This document shows, in pieces, positions 16,385-24,194 of a stretch of 64,000 bases of DNA. A program made the position numbers and the translations under genes. Source of the DNA: an uncultured Cohaesibacter sp. Lineage in GTDB: Bacteria; Pseudomonadota; Alphaproteobacteria; Rhizobiales; Cohaesibacteraceae. The first letter of the stretch is position 1. Each line of letters begins with the position of its first letter. The stretch is taken from contig NZ_OY781091.1 of the NCBI RefSeq assembly GCF_963676275.1, positions 4,793,001 to 4,857,000 of the forward strand, read 5' to 3'. The notes beneath the pieces were generated by a model. It ran no database searches. It saw only the letters and a list, made by a program, of their open reading frames with translations, and had not been told where the DNA came from.

Positions 16385-17248
16385 ATGACATCTGCAATTG
16401 ACACCCTCCTCTCCATCCTCGATCTGGAAACTCTGGAGACGGATCTTTTCCGCGGCATAAGCCCGCAGGATGGCTGGCAGCGGGTATTTGGCGGTCAGGT
16501 GATCGGTCAGGCGCTGGTGGCCGCGTCCCGCACCGTAGAGCCAGCGCGCGGAGCCCATTCCCTGCATTGCTATTTCATGCGACCGGGCGACCCCAAAACG
16601 CCGATCATCTACAAGGTCGACAATCTGCGCGACGGACGATCCTTTTCCTCGCGCCGGGTTCTGGGCATCCAGCATGGCAAAGCCATTTTCAACATGGCCG
16701 CCTCCTTTCACAAGAAGGAGCAGGGTTTCTCCCATCAGATCGAAATGCCCGATATTCCGGGCCCGGAAAATCTGCCCACCGAGGCAGAGGTGTTCGAATG
16801 CTATGTCTCCAAGGCACCCGACAATATCAAGGCCTATTTCCGCCGTGAGCGGCCCATCGAATTGCGCCCGATCAGCATGGAGCATTATGTCACCCGCAAA
16901 AAGCTGGAGCCCAAGCAATATATCTGGGTGCGCACCACATCAGCCCTGCCCGATGATCCGGCCATTCACAAATGCGCTCTTGCCTATGCCTCGGACATGA
17001 CCCTTCTGGATACATCGCTGTTTGCCCATGGTCTGTCTGTTTTCAGCACATCAATCAGCGCCGCCAGTCTGGATCATGCCATGTGGTTTCACGAAGAGTT
17101 CCGCGCCGATGAATGGCTGCTTTATTGTCAGGACAGCCCATGGGCAGGAGGTGCGCGCAGCTTCAACCGCGGCAGCCTTTACAAGCGGGACGGGACACTG
17201 GTTGCATCAGCCGTGCAGGAAGGCCTGATCCGCGAAATAGATGACTAA
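16385..17248 (+). CDS. tesB: Acyl-CoA thioesterase II (TesB)
   Basis: A 287-residue double-hotdog acyl-CoA thioesterase that releases free fatty acids from acyl-CoA. Family strings include RVFGGQVIGQALVAASRTV near the start, DGRSFSSRRVLGIQHGKAIF in the first hotdog and SLDHAMWFHEEFRADEWLLY in the second. The length equals that of Escherichia coli TesB (286). It is transcribed away from the ubiquinone hydroxylase and precedes the glnK regulatory region. No unusual features. Confidence 0.92.
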   Translation: MTSAIDTLLSILDLETLETDLFRGISPQDGWQRVFGGQVIGQALVAASRTVEPARGAHSLHCYFMRPGDPKTPIIYKVDNLRDGRSFSSRRVLGIQHGKAIFNMAASFHKKEQGFSHQIEMPDIPGPENLPTEAEVFECYVSKAPDNIKAYFRRERPIELRPISMEHYVTRKKLEPKQYIWVRTTSALPDDPAIHKCALAYASDMTLLDTSLFAHGLSVFSTSISAASLDHAMWFHEEFRADEWLLYCQDSPWAGGARSFNRGSLYKRDGTLVASAVQEGLIREIDD

Positions 17249-17291
17249 CCGAAGGGTAACTATAAGAGAATTGCGGATTATTTAGAACCGG

Positions 17292-17308
17292 CGCACAATC
17301 AATGTGCA
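17292..17308 (+). promoter_or_regulatory. NtrC-like binding site 1 upstream of glnK
   Basis: GCAC and GTGC half-sites separated by exactly 7 bases (GCACAATCAATGTGC) match the spacing of the NtrC consensus. It lies about 200 bases upstream of the sigma-54-like promoter. Confidence 0.5.
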
Positions 17309-17395
17309 TTTTAAAAGCTTGAAATGACTCATTAGTTTTCTCTCACCACAAAACGGCCATAATATGTGCACTAAAAATAGGCAGTTTTCACAATT

Positions 17396-17412
17396 TGCAC
17401 AATATTAGCGCA
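17396..17412 (+). promoter_or_regulatory. NtrC-like binding site 2 upstream of glnK
   Basis: GCAC-AATATTA-GCGC has the same 7-base spacing as site 1 with one mismatch in the second half-site. Further GCAC half-sites occur near 17368 and 17425. Its distance of about 100 bases from the promoter is typical for enhancer binding. Confidence 0.45.
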
Positions 17413-17508
17413 AAAACCCCTTCTGCACAAATATGAAGCAAAGATCGATTTTCCGCATTAGGGGAATTTTAGACAGTATTTCAACAACTTAACAAAAAGT
17501 TACGAAAC

Positions 17509-17524
17509 TGGCACGGCTTTTGTA
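17509..17524 (+). promoter_or_regulatory. Sigma-54-like promoter of glnK-amtB
   Basis: TGGCACGGCTTTTGTA matches the -24/-12 consensus TGGCACG-N4-TTGCA except T for C in the -12 element. It lies 113 bases upstream of the glnK ATG, in the expected orientation. Confidence 0.6.
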
Positions 17525-17627
17525 AGAGAGAAGGCACAAAACAAAAAGTCATGCCCCGGTTCAGTGCATTTTTTGGGGCATGGCACAGAGACCCGACAGA
17601 GGGACAAAACCCATAAGAGGGACATGA

Positions 17628-17975
<348 letters not shown>

Positions 17976-18018
17976 GCCAAACCCCAATCAAGTAGAAGTG
18001 AAAAACAAGGACAATCAA

Positions 18019-19377
18019 ATGTCAAAAGTAACCCTTGCCCTTCTTGTTGGCGCAGCAAGTCTCATGGCCGGTCCGGCCCTCGCCCAGGAAGCTGCCGAAG
18101 CGGCTCCGGTGGCCACCGGCGAAGCTGCAGCCCATACCCAATATATCCTCAACACCCTGCTCTTCCTGATCGGCGGTTTCCTTGTGATGTGGATGGCTGC
18201 GGGCTTTGCCATGCTCGAAGCTGGCCTTGTTCGCTCCAAGAACGTTTCCATGCAGAGCATGAAGAACATCTCCCTTTATGCCGCAGCTGGCATCATGTAT
18301 TACCTCATCGGTTACAACCTGATGTATACCGGTGTTGATGGTGGTTATATCGGTTCCTTCTCCCTCTTCTACGCTCTGGATCCGGTAGGTCTGGAAGGCG
18401 CAGACGCTGCTGCCCTGCTCGATACCGGCTATTCCACCGGTTCGGACTGGTTCTTCCAGATGGTCTTCGTTGCCACCGCAGCATCTGTTGTTTCCGGTAC
18501 TCTGGCCGAGCGCGTCAAACTGTGGCCATTCATGATCTTCACGGTCGTTCTGACTGCCTTCATCTACCCGATCGCCGGTTCCTGGCAGTGGGGTGGCGGC
18601 TGGCTGTCTGAAATGGGCTTCTCCGATTTCGCCGGTTCCACGCTCGTGCACTCCGTTGGTGGCTGGGCAGCTCTTGCCGGTGCTCTTCTGCTTGGCGCAC
18701 GTAAAGGCAAATATGGCGCTGACGGTTCTGTTAACCCGATGCCTGCTTCCAACATTCCGCTGGCAACGCTCGGCACCTTCATTCTGTGGCTCGGCTGGTT
18801 CGGCTTCAACGGCGCTTCCCAGCTTGCCATGGGCACCATCGGTGACGTTTCCGACGTTTCCCGCATCTTTGCCAACACCAACATGGCAGCCGCCGGTGGC
18901 GTTATCGCAGCCATGATCCTGCTGCAGATCCTCTACAAGAAGGTCGACGTGACCATGGTTCTCAACGGTGCGCTGGCCGGTCTGGTCTCCATCACTGCTG
19001 AGCCTCTGACCCCGACCATCGGCGAATCCATCATCATCGGTGCAATCGGTGCGGTTCTCGTCATCATCGTTGTTCCGCTTCTCGACAAGCTGAAAATCGA
19101 CGACGTTGTCGGCGCCATCCCTGTTCACCTTGTCTGCGGTATCTGGGGCACCATGGTTGTTCCATTCACCAATGACGGCACTTCCTACGCAACCCAGTTC
19201 ATCGGTGTCATCTCCTACGGTATCTTCACTCTGGTCTGCTCCTTCATCGTATGGGGCATCCTGAAGGCAACCATGGGTATCCGTGTTACCGAAGAAGAAG
19301 AATATATGGGTCTGGACAAAGCCGAAATCGGTGTCGAAGCTTACCCGGAATTCGGCATTGGCAGCCAGCGCGTATAA
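18019..19377 (+). CDS. amtB: Ammonium transporter AmtB
   Basis: A 452-residue ammonium channel. Residues 1-22 form a cleavable signal peptide ending in ALA-QEA, followed by about 11 membrane segments. The twin-histidine pore is visible: one histidine in STLVHSVGGWAALAGALLLG and the other in PVHLVCGIWGTM; GTFILWLGWFGFNGASQLA is another hallmark. I place the start at the ATG at 18019, not the in-frame codon at 17899 inside glnK, because the signal peptide starts here. It is co-transcribed with glnK and ends before a strong terminator. Confidence 0.95.
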   Translation: MSKVTLALLVGAASLMAGPALAQEAAEAAPVATGEAAAHTQYILNTLLFLIGGFLVMWMAAGFAMLEAGLVRSKNVSMQSMKNISLYAAAGIMYYLIGYNLMYTGVDGGYIGSFSLFYALDPVGLEGADAAALLDTGYSTGSDWFFQMVFVATAASVVSGTLAERVKLWPFMIFTVVLTAFIYPIAGSWQWGGGWLSEMGFSDFAGSTLVHSVGGWAALAGALLLGARKGKYGADGSVNPMPASNIPLATLGTFILWLGWFGFNGASQLAMGTIGDVSDVSRIFANTNMAAAGGVIAAMILLQILYKKVDVTMVLNGALAGLVSITAEPLTPTIGESIIIGAIGAVLVIIVVPLLDKLKIDDVVGAIPVHLVCGIWGTMVVPFTNDGTSYATQFIGVISYGIFTLVCSFIVWGILKATMGIRVTEEEEYMGLDKAEIGVEAYPEFGIGSQRV

Positions 19378-19458
19378 ATAACGGGCAAGGCGGAGTCCTC
19401 CTGATCACCTTCTCCGCCTAAACAGCCCAAGGCCTACTTGCACAGGCCCAGAGGGGGA

Positions 19459-19489
19459 AACCCGCCGGAACACCGGCGGGTTTCTTTTT
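19459..19489 (+). terminator. Rho-independent terminator after amtB
   Basis: A 10-bp perfect stem AACCCGCCGG/CCGGCGGGTT with loop AACA is followed by TTTCTTTTT. It ends the glnK-amtB operon. Confidence 0.9.
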
Positions 19490-20216
19490 GCCTGTAGCAA
19501 TCCGGCCCACGACCGAACAAAGAAATGTAAGCCCAAGGGAAGCTGTCCGTAAGAACAGAGGAAGAGACAGAGGCAGAGACAATGGCACGCCTCTCCAGCT
19601 CAGCCAACAATTGGCTGGCGGCTCATCAGGTCATGCGTAAACACCGGAAAAAAGCCTCGGCAAAAAGCCGCTGTCTGCTGCAGCCATTCCCACATCAGGT
19701 GAAGAAAGCTGCCAGTCTGCGCAGCTAGACCAGCCAGCCAAACAGCAATAGGCTGGAAAAGAGAGAGAAGCCGGCGATAAATGCCATAAACTTCATCGGA
19801 TCGAACTGTATCATAACCCAACCCTCCCAGAAAATGCGTCAAAGATTATGCATGAGGAGCCATGCAAAGCCCTTGGCGGGCAACAGATTTGTTGCGGATT
19901 TGATGAGGCCCGCAGCTCTTTGCTGCTCGGGCGCTCCAGAGCTTCACTCTGTCATGAAATTCTGAATTTTCCCTCGCCATAAAAGACCAAACAGACAGCA
20001 ACGAACGGCAAGCCGGTTTTATGGTTAAGAAACAGTAAATCAGCGCTCGCTAATAGGCCCGCCAGACAAGCTGCAAGTGGCAAATTCAAGTGCCAGCATC
20101 CCCAGAAACAGCCAAATGGAAGCAAACCGGCTCCTAAACCGAATGTTTGTCTTGCCATCATCGCCAAGACCCCCTAAACCGGCTGTAACCTCGTGATCTC
20201 AATTGGAGTTGCACCT
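19490..20216. other. Long intergenic region between amtB and ppa
   Basis: About 730 bases without a recognised gene apart from the 29-codon frame at 19725-19814. A hydrophobic minus-strand frame at 19952-20161 is possible but unsupported. The region is less GC-rich near 19960-20090. No tRNA or known ncRNA was recognised. Confidence 0.4.
19725..19814 (-). CDS. Possible 29-residue single-pass membrane protein
   Basis: An ATG at 19814 opens a 29-codon frame ending in TAG. It is preceded by GGGAGGG seven bases upstream, one of the strongest ribosome sites in the window. The product starts MIQFDPMKFM and then has one hydrophobic helix of about 18 residues (FIAGFSLFSSLLLFGWLV) running to the C-terminus. 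Size and layout resemble small accessory subunits of membrane complexes, but I recognise no family. No neighbour on the minus strand is close. The evidence is the ribosome site plus the transmembrane character only. Confidence 0.5.
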   Translation of the reverse strand: MIQFDPMKFMAFIAGFSLFSSLLLFGWLV

Positions 20217-20741
20217 ATGAATATTAGTGAAATCCCAGCTGGCAAGGATGCCCCTGAAGACATCTTCGTTGTCATCGAAGTGCCAAAAGGCTCCTCGGTC
20301 AAATATGAAGTGGACAAGGCTTCCGGCGCGGTCTTCGTTGATCGCTTCCTCTTCACCCCGATGGCTTATCCTTGCGACTATGGCTTCATTCCCAACACGC
20401 TGGCTGACGATGGCGACCCGATCGACGTTCTGGTTGTCGGCGATGCCCAGCTGTCTCCAGGCGTCGTCATGCGCGCCCGCCCGATTGGCGTGCTGATCAT
20501 GGAAGACGATGGTGGCAAGGATGAGAAGGTTGTAGCCGTTCCGCACAGCAAGCTGACCACCCATTATGATCACATCAAGACCTATCAGGACCTGCCGAAA
20601 AACCTCATCGAGCAGATCAAGCATTTCTTCGAGCATTACAAGGATCTCGAACCGGGCAAGTGGGTCAAGATCGAAGACTGGGCCGGTCCGGAAAAGGCCA
20701 AGGAAATGATCCAGATTTCCATCGACAACATGAAGAAATAA
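20217..20741 (+). CDS. ppa: Inorganic pyrophosphatase (family I)
   Basis: A 174-residue soluble family I pyrophosphatase, which hydrolyses PPi to drive biosynthesis. The metal-binding signature [14 protein letters not shown] with three aspartates is intact, and [20 protein letters not shown] is typical. The length matches the Escherichia coli enzyme (175). The ATG at 20217 has GGAG eight bases upstream; an upstream frame from 20193 lacks support. A terminator follows directly. Confidence 0.95.
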   Translation: MNISEIPAGKDAPEDIFVVIEVPKGSSVKYEVDKASGAVFVDRFLFTPMAYPCDYGFIPNTLADDGDPIDVLVVGDAQLSPGVVMRARPIGVLIMEDDGGKDEKVVAVPHSKLTTHYDHIKTYQDLPKNLIEQIKHFFEHYKDLEPGKWVKIEDWAGPEKAKEMIQISIDNMKK

Positions 20742-20763
20742 ATTCTTCTGCCGAACAGAACAA

Positions 20764-20800
20764 AAAAGCGCGCCAACCATGCCGTTGACGCGCTTTTCTT
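20764..20800 (+). terminator. Rho-independent terminator after ppa
   Basis: AAAAGCGCG pairs with CGCGCTTTT, extended inside by CAAC/GTTG, and is followed by CTT. The A-tract on the left arm makes it potentially bidirectional, serving the convergent yggT-like gene as well. Confidence 0.8.
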
Positions 20801-20849
20801 ATGGCGATGCTCTGAAAGGCAGAATGGATCTGCACCATTCAGTTGAAAA

Positions 20850-21131
20850 TCAGTAGATCCCGGTTCTGAGCAGATTGCGCACGAAGAAAATGCCGAGCAG
20901 CAAAATCACCGGCGAAAGATCAAGCCCGCCGACCGCAGGAAGAATAGACCGGATCCGCCCAAGCACAGGTTCCGTCAGGCGCCAGCAGACTTCATAAATC
21001 GATGACACGATCTGATTGCGTGGATTGACGATATTGAAGGCAAACAGCCAGGAAAAAACCGCTGAAGCAATCACAACATAAGTGTAGATCGCCAGAACCT
21101 GATCAATCAGAAGAATTAAAGCTGTCATCAT
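20850..21131 (-). CDS. YggT family membrane protein
   Basis: A 93-residue integral membrane protein with two hydrophobic segments (about 5-30 and 66-88) flanking the conserved amphipathic stretch IYEVCWRLTEPVLGRIRSILP, the YggT signature. YggT proteins are linked to membrane or division functions in various bacteria, but the biochemical role is unclear. Two adjacent ATGs (21131 and 21128) are possible starts. It is convergent with ppa. Confidence 0.88.
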   Translation of the reverse strand: MMTALILLIDQVLAIYTYVVIASAVFSWLFAFNIVNPRNQIVSSIYEVCWRLTEPVLGRIRSILPAVGGLDLSPVILLLGIFFVRNLLRTGIY

Positions 21132-21397
21132 TACCCTCGTTTTCGCAAAAAGGCCCCGTACCGTTCAGGCTTTTCCAATAACTACATCCAAAGATGCTTG
21201 CTGGCCCTTAATATCTGTTCTGACATGTAGCGATCTATAGGGTCTCCTGCAAGGGTTGATCCCTTCTCAGTTCGCATCTATCGCATTCCAAGCCGCATTC
21301 TGATGCTTTTCTGATTGTCCGCTACCGGCCAGCCAATGGCCATCTTATCCCAAAAGTTTGTTAAAGTTTCGAGAAGAGTCTCCCCTCCCCCAAACGC

Positions 21398-21441
21398 AAA
21401 AAGCCCCGATACATACGCAAACACAGCTGCATCGGGGCTTT
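21398..21441 (-). terminator. Rho-independent terminator, minus strand
   Basis: An 11-bp perfect stem AAAGCCCCGAT/ATCGGGGCTTT with a 20-base loop is followed on the minus strand by TTTTTGCG. It lies about 230 bases beyond the stop of the amidotransferase gene, so it either ends that operon with a long 3' untranslated region or ends a separate small RNA. Confidence 0.75.
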
Positions 21442-21617
21442 CTGAATCAAGTTGCTGGCTACGCAAACACCAGATGCCAGCTTGCCCCTTTAAGAGCAAG
21501 GGCCGTGCCAGATGGCCAGAAAAAAGCTAAAGACATATATAGTGGCTTTCCGCCCCATATCGCCACATGATATTGATTCACAATTGAAATTCGAAAGGCT
21601 TTGGTAAGGAACCGACC

Positions 21618-21649
21618 TGCATATTGCAAAGCCCCCATTGCAATATGCA
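21618..21649. repeat. 12-bp perfect inverted repeat
   Basis: TGCATATTGCAA and TTGCAATATGCA flank an 8-base spacer, 19 bases beyond the stop codon of the minus-strand amidotransferase gene. There is no T-tract, so it is a stable mRNA 3' hairpin or a protein-binding palindrome rather than a standard terminator. Confidence 0.6.
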
Positions 21650-21667
21650 AGAGCAGAAGGGGTCCCC

Positions 21668-22381
21668 TCATGCAGGACCTGCTCCGATCCACAAATCGAG
21701 AAAGTGGTTGAGCCATTGCTCGACATGAGGGTCATAGGCGCTGCGTTCCCGGAAATGGTCACCCCGCCTGCGCGCACCGGCAACAGACAGATGATCGGCG
21801 GCAACCGTCGTCCATTGATGCATCATCTGAAGAGTCACCTCAGGGTGAAACTGAATGCCATAGGCGCTGTTGCCATAGCGCATGGCCTGATTGCTGAAAT
21901 AGCTGCTGGAAGCAAGCCGCTCGGCACCATGGGGCAGAGAAAAGCCTTCCTTGTGCCATTGATAAACCTTTTGCGGCCAGTCAAGCAGCACCTTGCCCGC
22001 ATCGGTCGGCTCGATCTCGTAATAACCGCGCTCCACCAGCCCGCAAGGATGCAGTTCCACCTGCCCACCCAATTGCCTTGAAAGCATCTGCGCGCCCAGA
22101 CAAATCCCCAGAAAGGGCGTCCCGGCCTGCAAGGGAACAGATATCCAGTCAATCTCCTGCCGGACAAATGCATCCTCGTCGTTGGCGCTCATCGGCCCGC
22201 CAAATATCACAACCCCGGCATGATTCTCCATGCTATCGGGCAGGGGATCGCCAAAGCGCGGCCGCCTGATATCCAGCCCGAACCCCCGTTGCTCCAGAAG
22301 GTAGCCAACCCGCCCCGGCGTGGAATTTTCCTGATGGAGAATAATCAGAATATCGCGCAAACCAGCCTCATCCATCATCAT
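21668..22381 (-). CDS. Class I glutamine amidotransferase-like protein (GMP synthase-like)
   Basis: A 237-residue type 1 glutamine amidotransferase domain protein. The nucleophile elbow GICLGAQMLSRQLGG holds the catalytic cysteine, and GIQFHPEVT holds the catalytic His and Glu, so the triad is complete. There is no synthetase domain. It is most similar in style to the stand-alone GMP-synthase-like amidotransferases of unknown acceptor. Three consecutive ATGs (22381, 22378, 22375) can start it; all overlap the end of the terB-like gene, indicating coupling. No membrane segment is seen. Confidence 0.85.
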   Translation of the reverse strand: MMMDEAGLRDILIILHQENSTPGRVGYLLEQRGFGLDIRRPRFGDPLPDSMENHAGVVIFGGPMSANDEDAFVRQEIDWISVPLQAGTPFLGICLGAQMLSRQLGGQVELHPCGLVERGYYEIEPTDAGKVLLDWPQKVYQWHKEGFSLPHGAERLASSSYFSNQAMRYGNSAYGIQFHPEVTLQMMHQWTTVAADHLSVAGARRRGDHFRERSAYDPHVEQWLNHFLDLWIGAGPA

Positions 22382-22841
22382 CCATTTCAAGCTGCGAGCG
22401 CACATGCTGGCGCATGCGAATGCGATCCCGACGGGAAACGCCCAGCAGCTCCGATACGCGCCAGACCAGATTATCCTCGAATTCGTGGATTTCCCCGTCT
22501 GCAAAGACAAGCTGCCACATCATTTCGATGATCTTGATTCGGCCTTCCTCATCAAGCTCCCGCTTGAGCACAGACGTAAATTTGAAAAGATCGACGGATT
22601 CCTCGTCACATTGGCTTGCAAAGTCGATCAGCTGGGATGTCTCTTCATCGCTGAGCGCATAATGCTGCTGGAGAACCTTGCGAATTTCTTCATTTTCCTT
22701 GTCGTCGATCACACCGTCAATTGACATCAGATGGACAAGAAGTGCGGCAGTTGCAACGCGCAAGTCGCTGTCTGAGAAGACCTGATTATCTTCCGAAGCA
22801 CCGGCGAGATCGCGAAAAAGCTGCATCAAACTATCAAACAT
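22368..22841 (-). CDS. TerB-family (tellurite resistance B-like) protein
   Basis: A 157-residue all-helical TerB-like protein. The repeated acidic helices are visible: LLVHLMSIDGVIDDKENEEI and LVFADGEIHEFEDNLVWRV, the metal-binding-type repeat of the family. Such proteins occur widely outside tellurite operons and no Ter genes are nearby, so resistance should not be assumed. Its end overlaps the amidotransferase gene by up to 14 bases. The upstream region to the aldo-keto reductase is divergent. Confidence 0.85.
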   Translation of the reverse strand: MFDSLMQLFRDLAGASEDNQVFSDSDLRVATAALLVHLMSIDGVIDDKENEEIRKVLQQHYALSDEETSQLIDFASQCDEESVDLFKFTSVLKRELDEEGRIKIIEMMWQLVFADGEIHEFEDNLVWRVSELLGVSRRDRIRMRQHVRSQLEMDDDG

Positions 22842-23094
22842 ATTAAAATCCAGTCCTTGTTGTTCAACTGAATATAATCACGCAAACATTTCAGTCAATT
22901 ATATGGACGTCCTAACATGGTTCAAAGAATGATCCATATTTTCGGCAATGTCTGCCGCTTTCCCTTTTGCATGAATAGGAATAACCTGCCCCGGAATCGG
23001 ATAAATGACATGCGCTCTATTTCGGTTCTGCTGGAGCAATCCGGACAGGACCTGACAAGCCTGATTTTAAACGAGACCATATTGGGAGGATACT

Positions 23095-24078
23095 ATGCAT
23101 AGTCGCAAATTGGGAAAAGATGGATTTACCGTCAGTGAAGTGGGTCTGGGCTGCTGGCAGCTTGGCGCAGACTGGGGTGCGGCAATCGCAGAGGAAAACG
23201 GCCTCTCCATTCTGGAAACCGCCCTTGAAAAGGGGGTTACCTTCTTTGATACAGCCAATGTCTATGGCGATGGCAAGAGTGAAAGCCTGATCGGAAAATT
23301 CCTCGCCCGCCAGAACAGATCCGATATCCGCGTCGCCACCAAATTCGGGCGCGGCGACGTCTATCCGGATGGATATAGCGAAGCGTCCCTGCGCGCCGGC
23401 ATCGATGCCTCACGCAAGCGCCTTGGCATGGATTGCCTTGATCTGGTGCAGCTGCACTGCATCCCCACCGAGGTTATGCGGCAGGGCGCCATTTTTGACT
23501 GGCTGCGTGCGCTGCAGGCCGAAGGCGTCATCAGACATTTCGGCGCCAGCGTGGAAACCGTCGAGGAAGGCTTGATGTGCATCGAGCAGGAAGGCCTGCT
23601 CAGCCTGCAGGTCATCTATAATATCTTCCGCCAGAAGCTGACGGATGAATTGCTACCGCAGGCAAAGGCCAAAGGTGTGGGCATCATTGTCCGGCTGCCG
23701 CTCGCCAGCGGTCTGCTGTCTGGCAAATTCACTACCGACACGCAATTTGCCGAGAATGACCATCGCAATTTCAACCGTGATGGCCAATGCTTCAATGTCG
23801 GCGAGACCTTTGCCGGTCTGCCTTATGAAAAGGGCCTCGAACTGGTTGAGGAGTTGCGCAGCATGCTGCCTGAGGGCATCAGTATGGCAGACATGGCCCA
23901 GCGCTGGATACTGGATCACGATGCTGTCTCCACCATCATCCCCGGTGCCAGCCGCCCCGACCAGATCGGTCGCAACGCCGCCATTTCCGATCTGGCCCCA
24001 CTGTCGGAAAAGCTGCATGACGATCTCATTGCCTTCTACAAGCAAAAGGTCGCCAGCCATGTGCGTGGAGCCTATTGA
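23095..24078 (+). CDS. Aldo/keto reductase
   Basis: A 327-residue NADPH-dependent aldo/keto reductase with a TIM-barrel fold. The catalytic region FDTANVYGDGKSESLIGKFL supplies the Asp and Tyr, VATKFGRGD the Lys, and DLVQLHC the His of the tetrad. AAGFG-like and IIPGASRPDQIGRNA strings near the C-terminus bind the cofactor phosphate. GGAGG lies 7 bases before the ATG. It is monocistronic, ending at a bidirectional terminator. The substrate is unknown. Confidence 0.9.
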   Translation: MHSRKLGKDGFTVSEVGLGCWQLGADWGAAIAEENGLSILETALEKGVTFFDTANVYGDGKSESLIGKFLARQNRSDIRVATKFGRGDVYPDGYSEASLRAGIDASRKRLGMDCLDLVQLHCIPTEVMRQGAIFDWLRALQAEGVIRHFGASVETVEEGLMCIEQEGLLSLQVIYNIFRQKLTDELLPQAKAKGVGIIVRLPLASGLLSGKFTTDTQFAENDHRNFNRDGQCFNVGETFAGLPYEKGLELVEELRSMLPEGISMADMAQRWILDHDAVSTIIPGASRPDQIGRNAAISDLAPLSEKLHDDLIAFYKQKVASHVRGAY

Positions 24079-24119
24079 GCCCACTCCAGCTCGTTAGCCG
24101 ACCACTCCCTTAAAAAGCG

Positions 24120-24146
24120 AAAACCCCGCTATCAGGCGGGGTTTTC
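24120..24146. terminator. Bidirectional rho-independent terminator
   Basis: AAAACCCCGC pairs with GCGGGGTTTT around a six-base loop. T-rich runs follow on both strands (TTTTCTCATT plus, TTTTCGCTTTTT minus), serving the aldo-keto reductase and the convergent hydrolase operon. Confidence 0.88.
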
Positions 24147-24194
24147 TCATTCATATCAGACATATCAGAGAATAGTAGACACAGCGCTCCTCCA

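Larger units (their letters stand above)
21132..21667. other. Intergenic region with hairpins, no gene recognised
   Basis: About 535 bases between yggT-like and the amidotransferase gene. It holds a minus-strand terminator (21398-21441) and a 12-bp perfect inverted repeat (21618-21649). Short frames here show no family resemblance. An untranslated minus-strand RNA ending at the terminator is possible. Confidence 0.4.

Noticed and set aside
19600-19842. 80-codon minus-strand frame from a TTG
   Set aside because: It overlaps the better 29-codon frame in another phase and uses that frame's ribosome site as coding sequence.
19952-20161. 69-codon hydrophobic minus-strand frame
   Set aside because: Hydrophobic character alone is weak support; the ribosome site is poor and no family is recognised. 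Worth a conservation check only.
22368-22841. Calling the TerB-like gene a tellurite-resistance determinant
   Set aside because: No other ter genes are nearby and TerB-like domains occur in many unrelated contexts.
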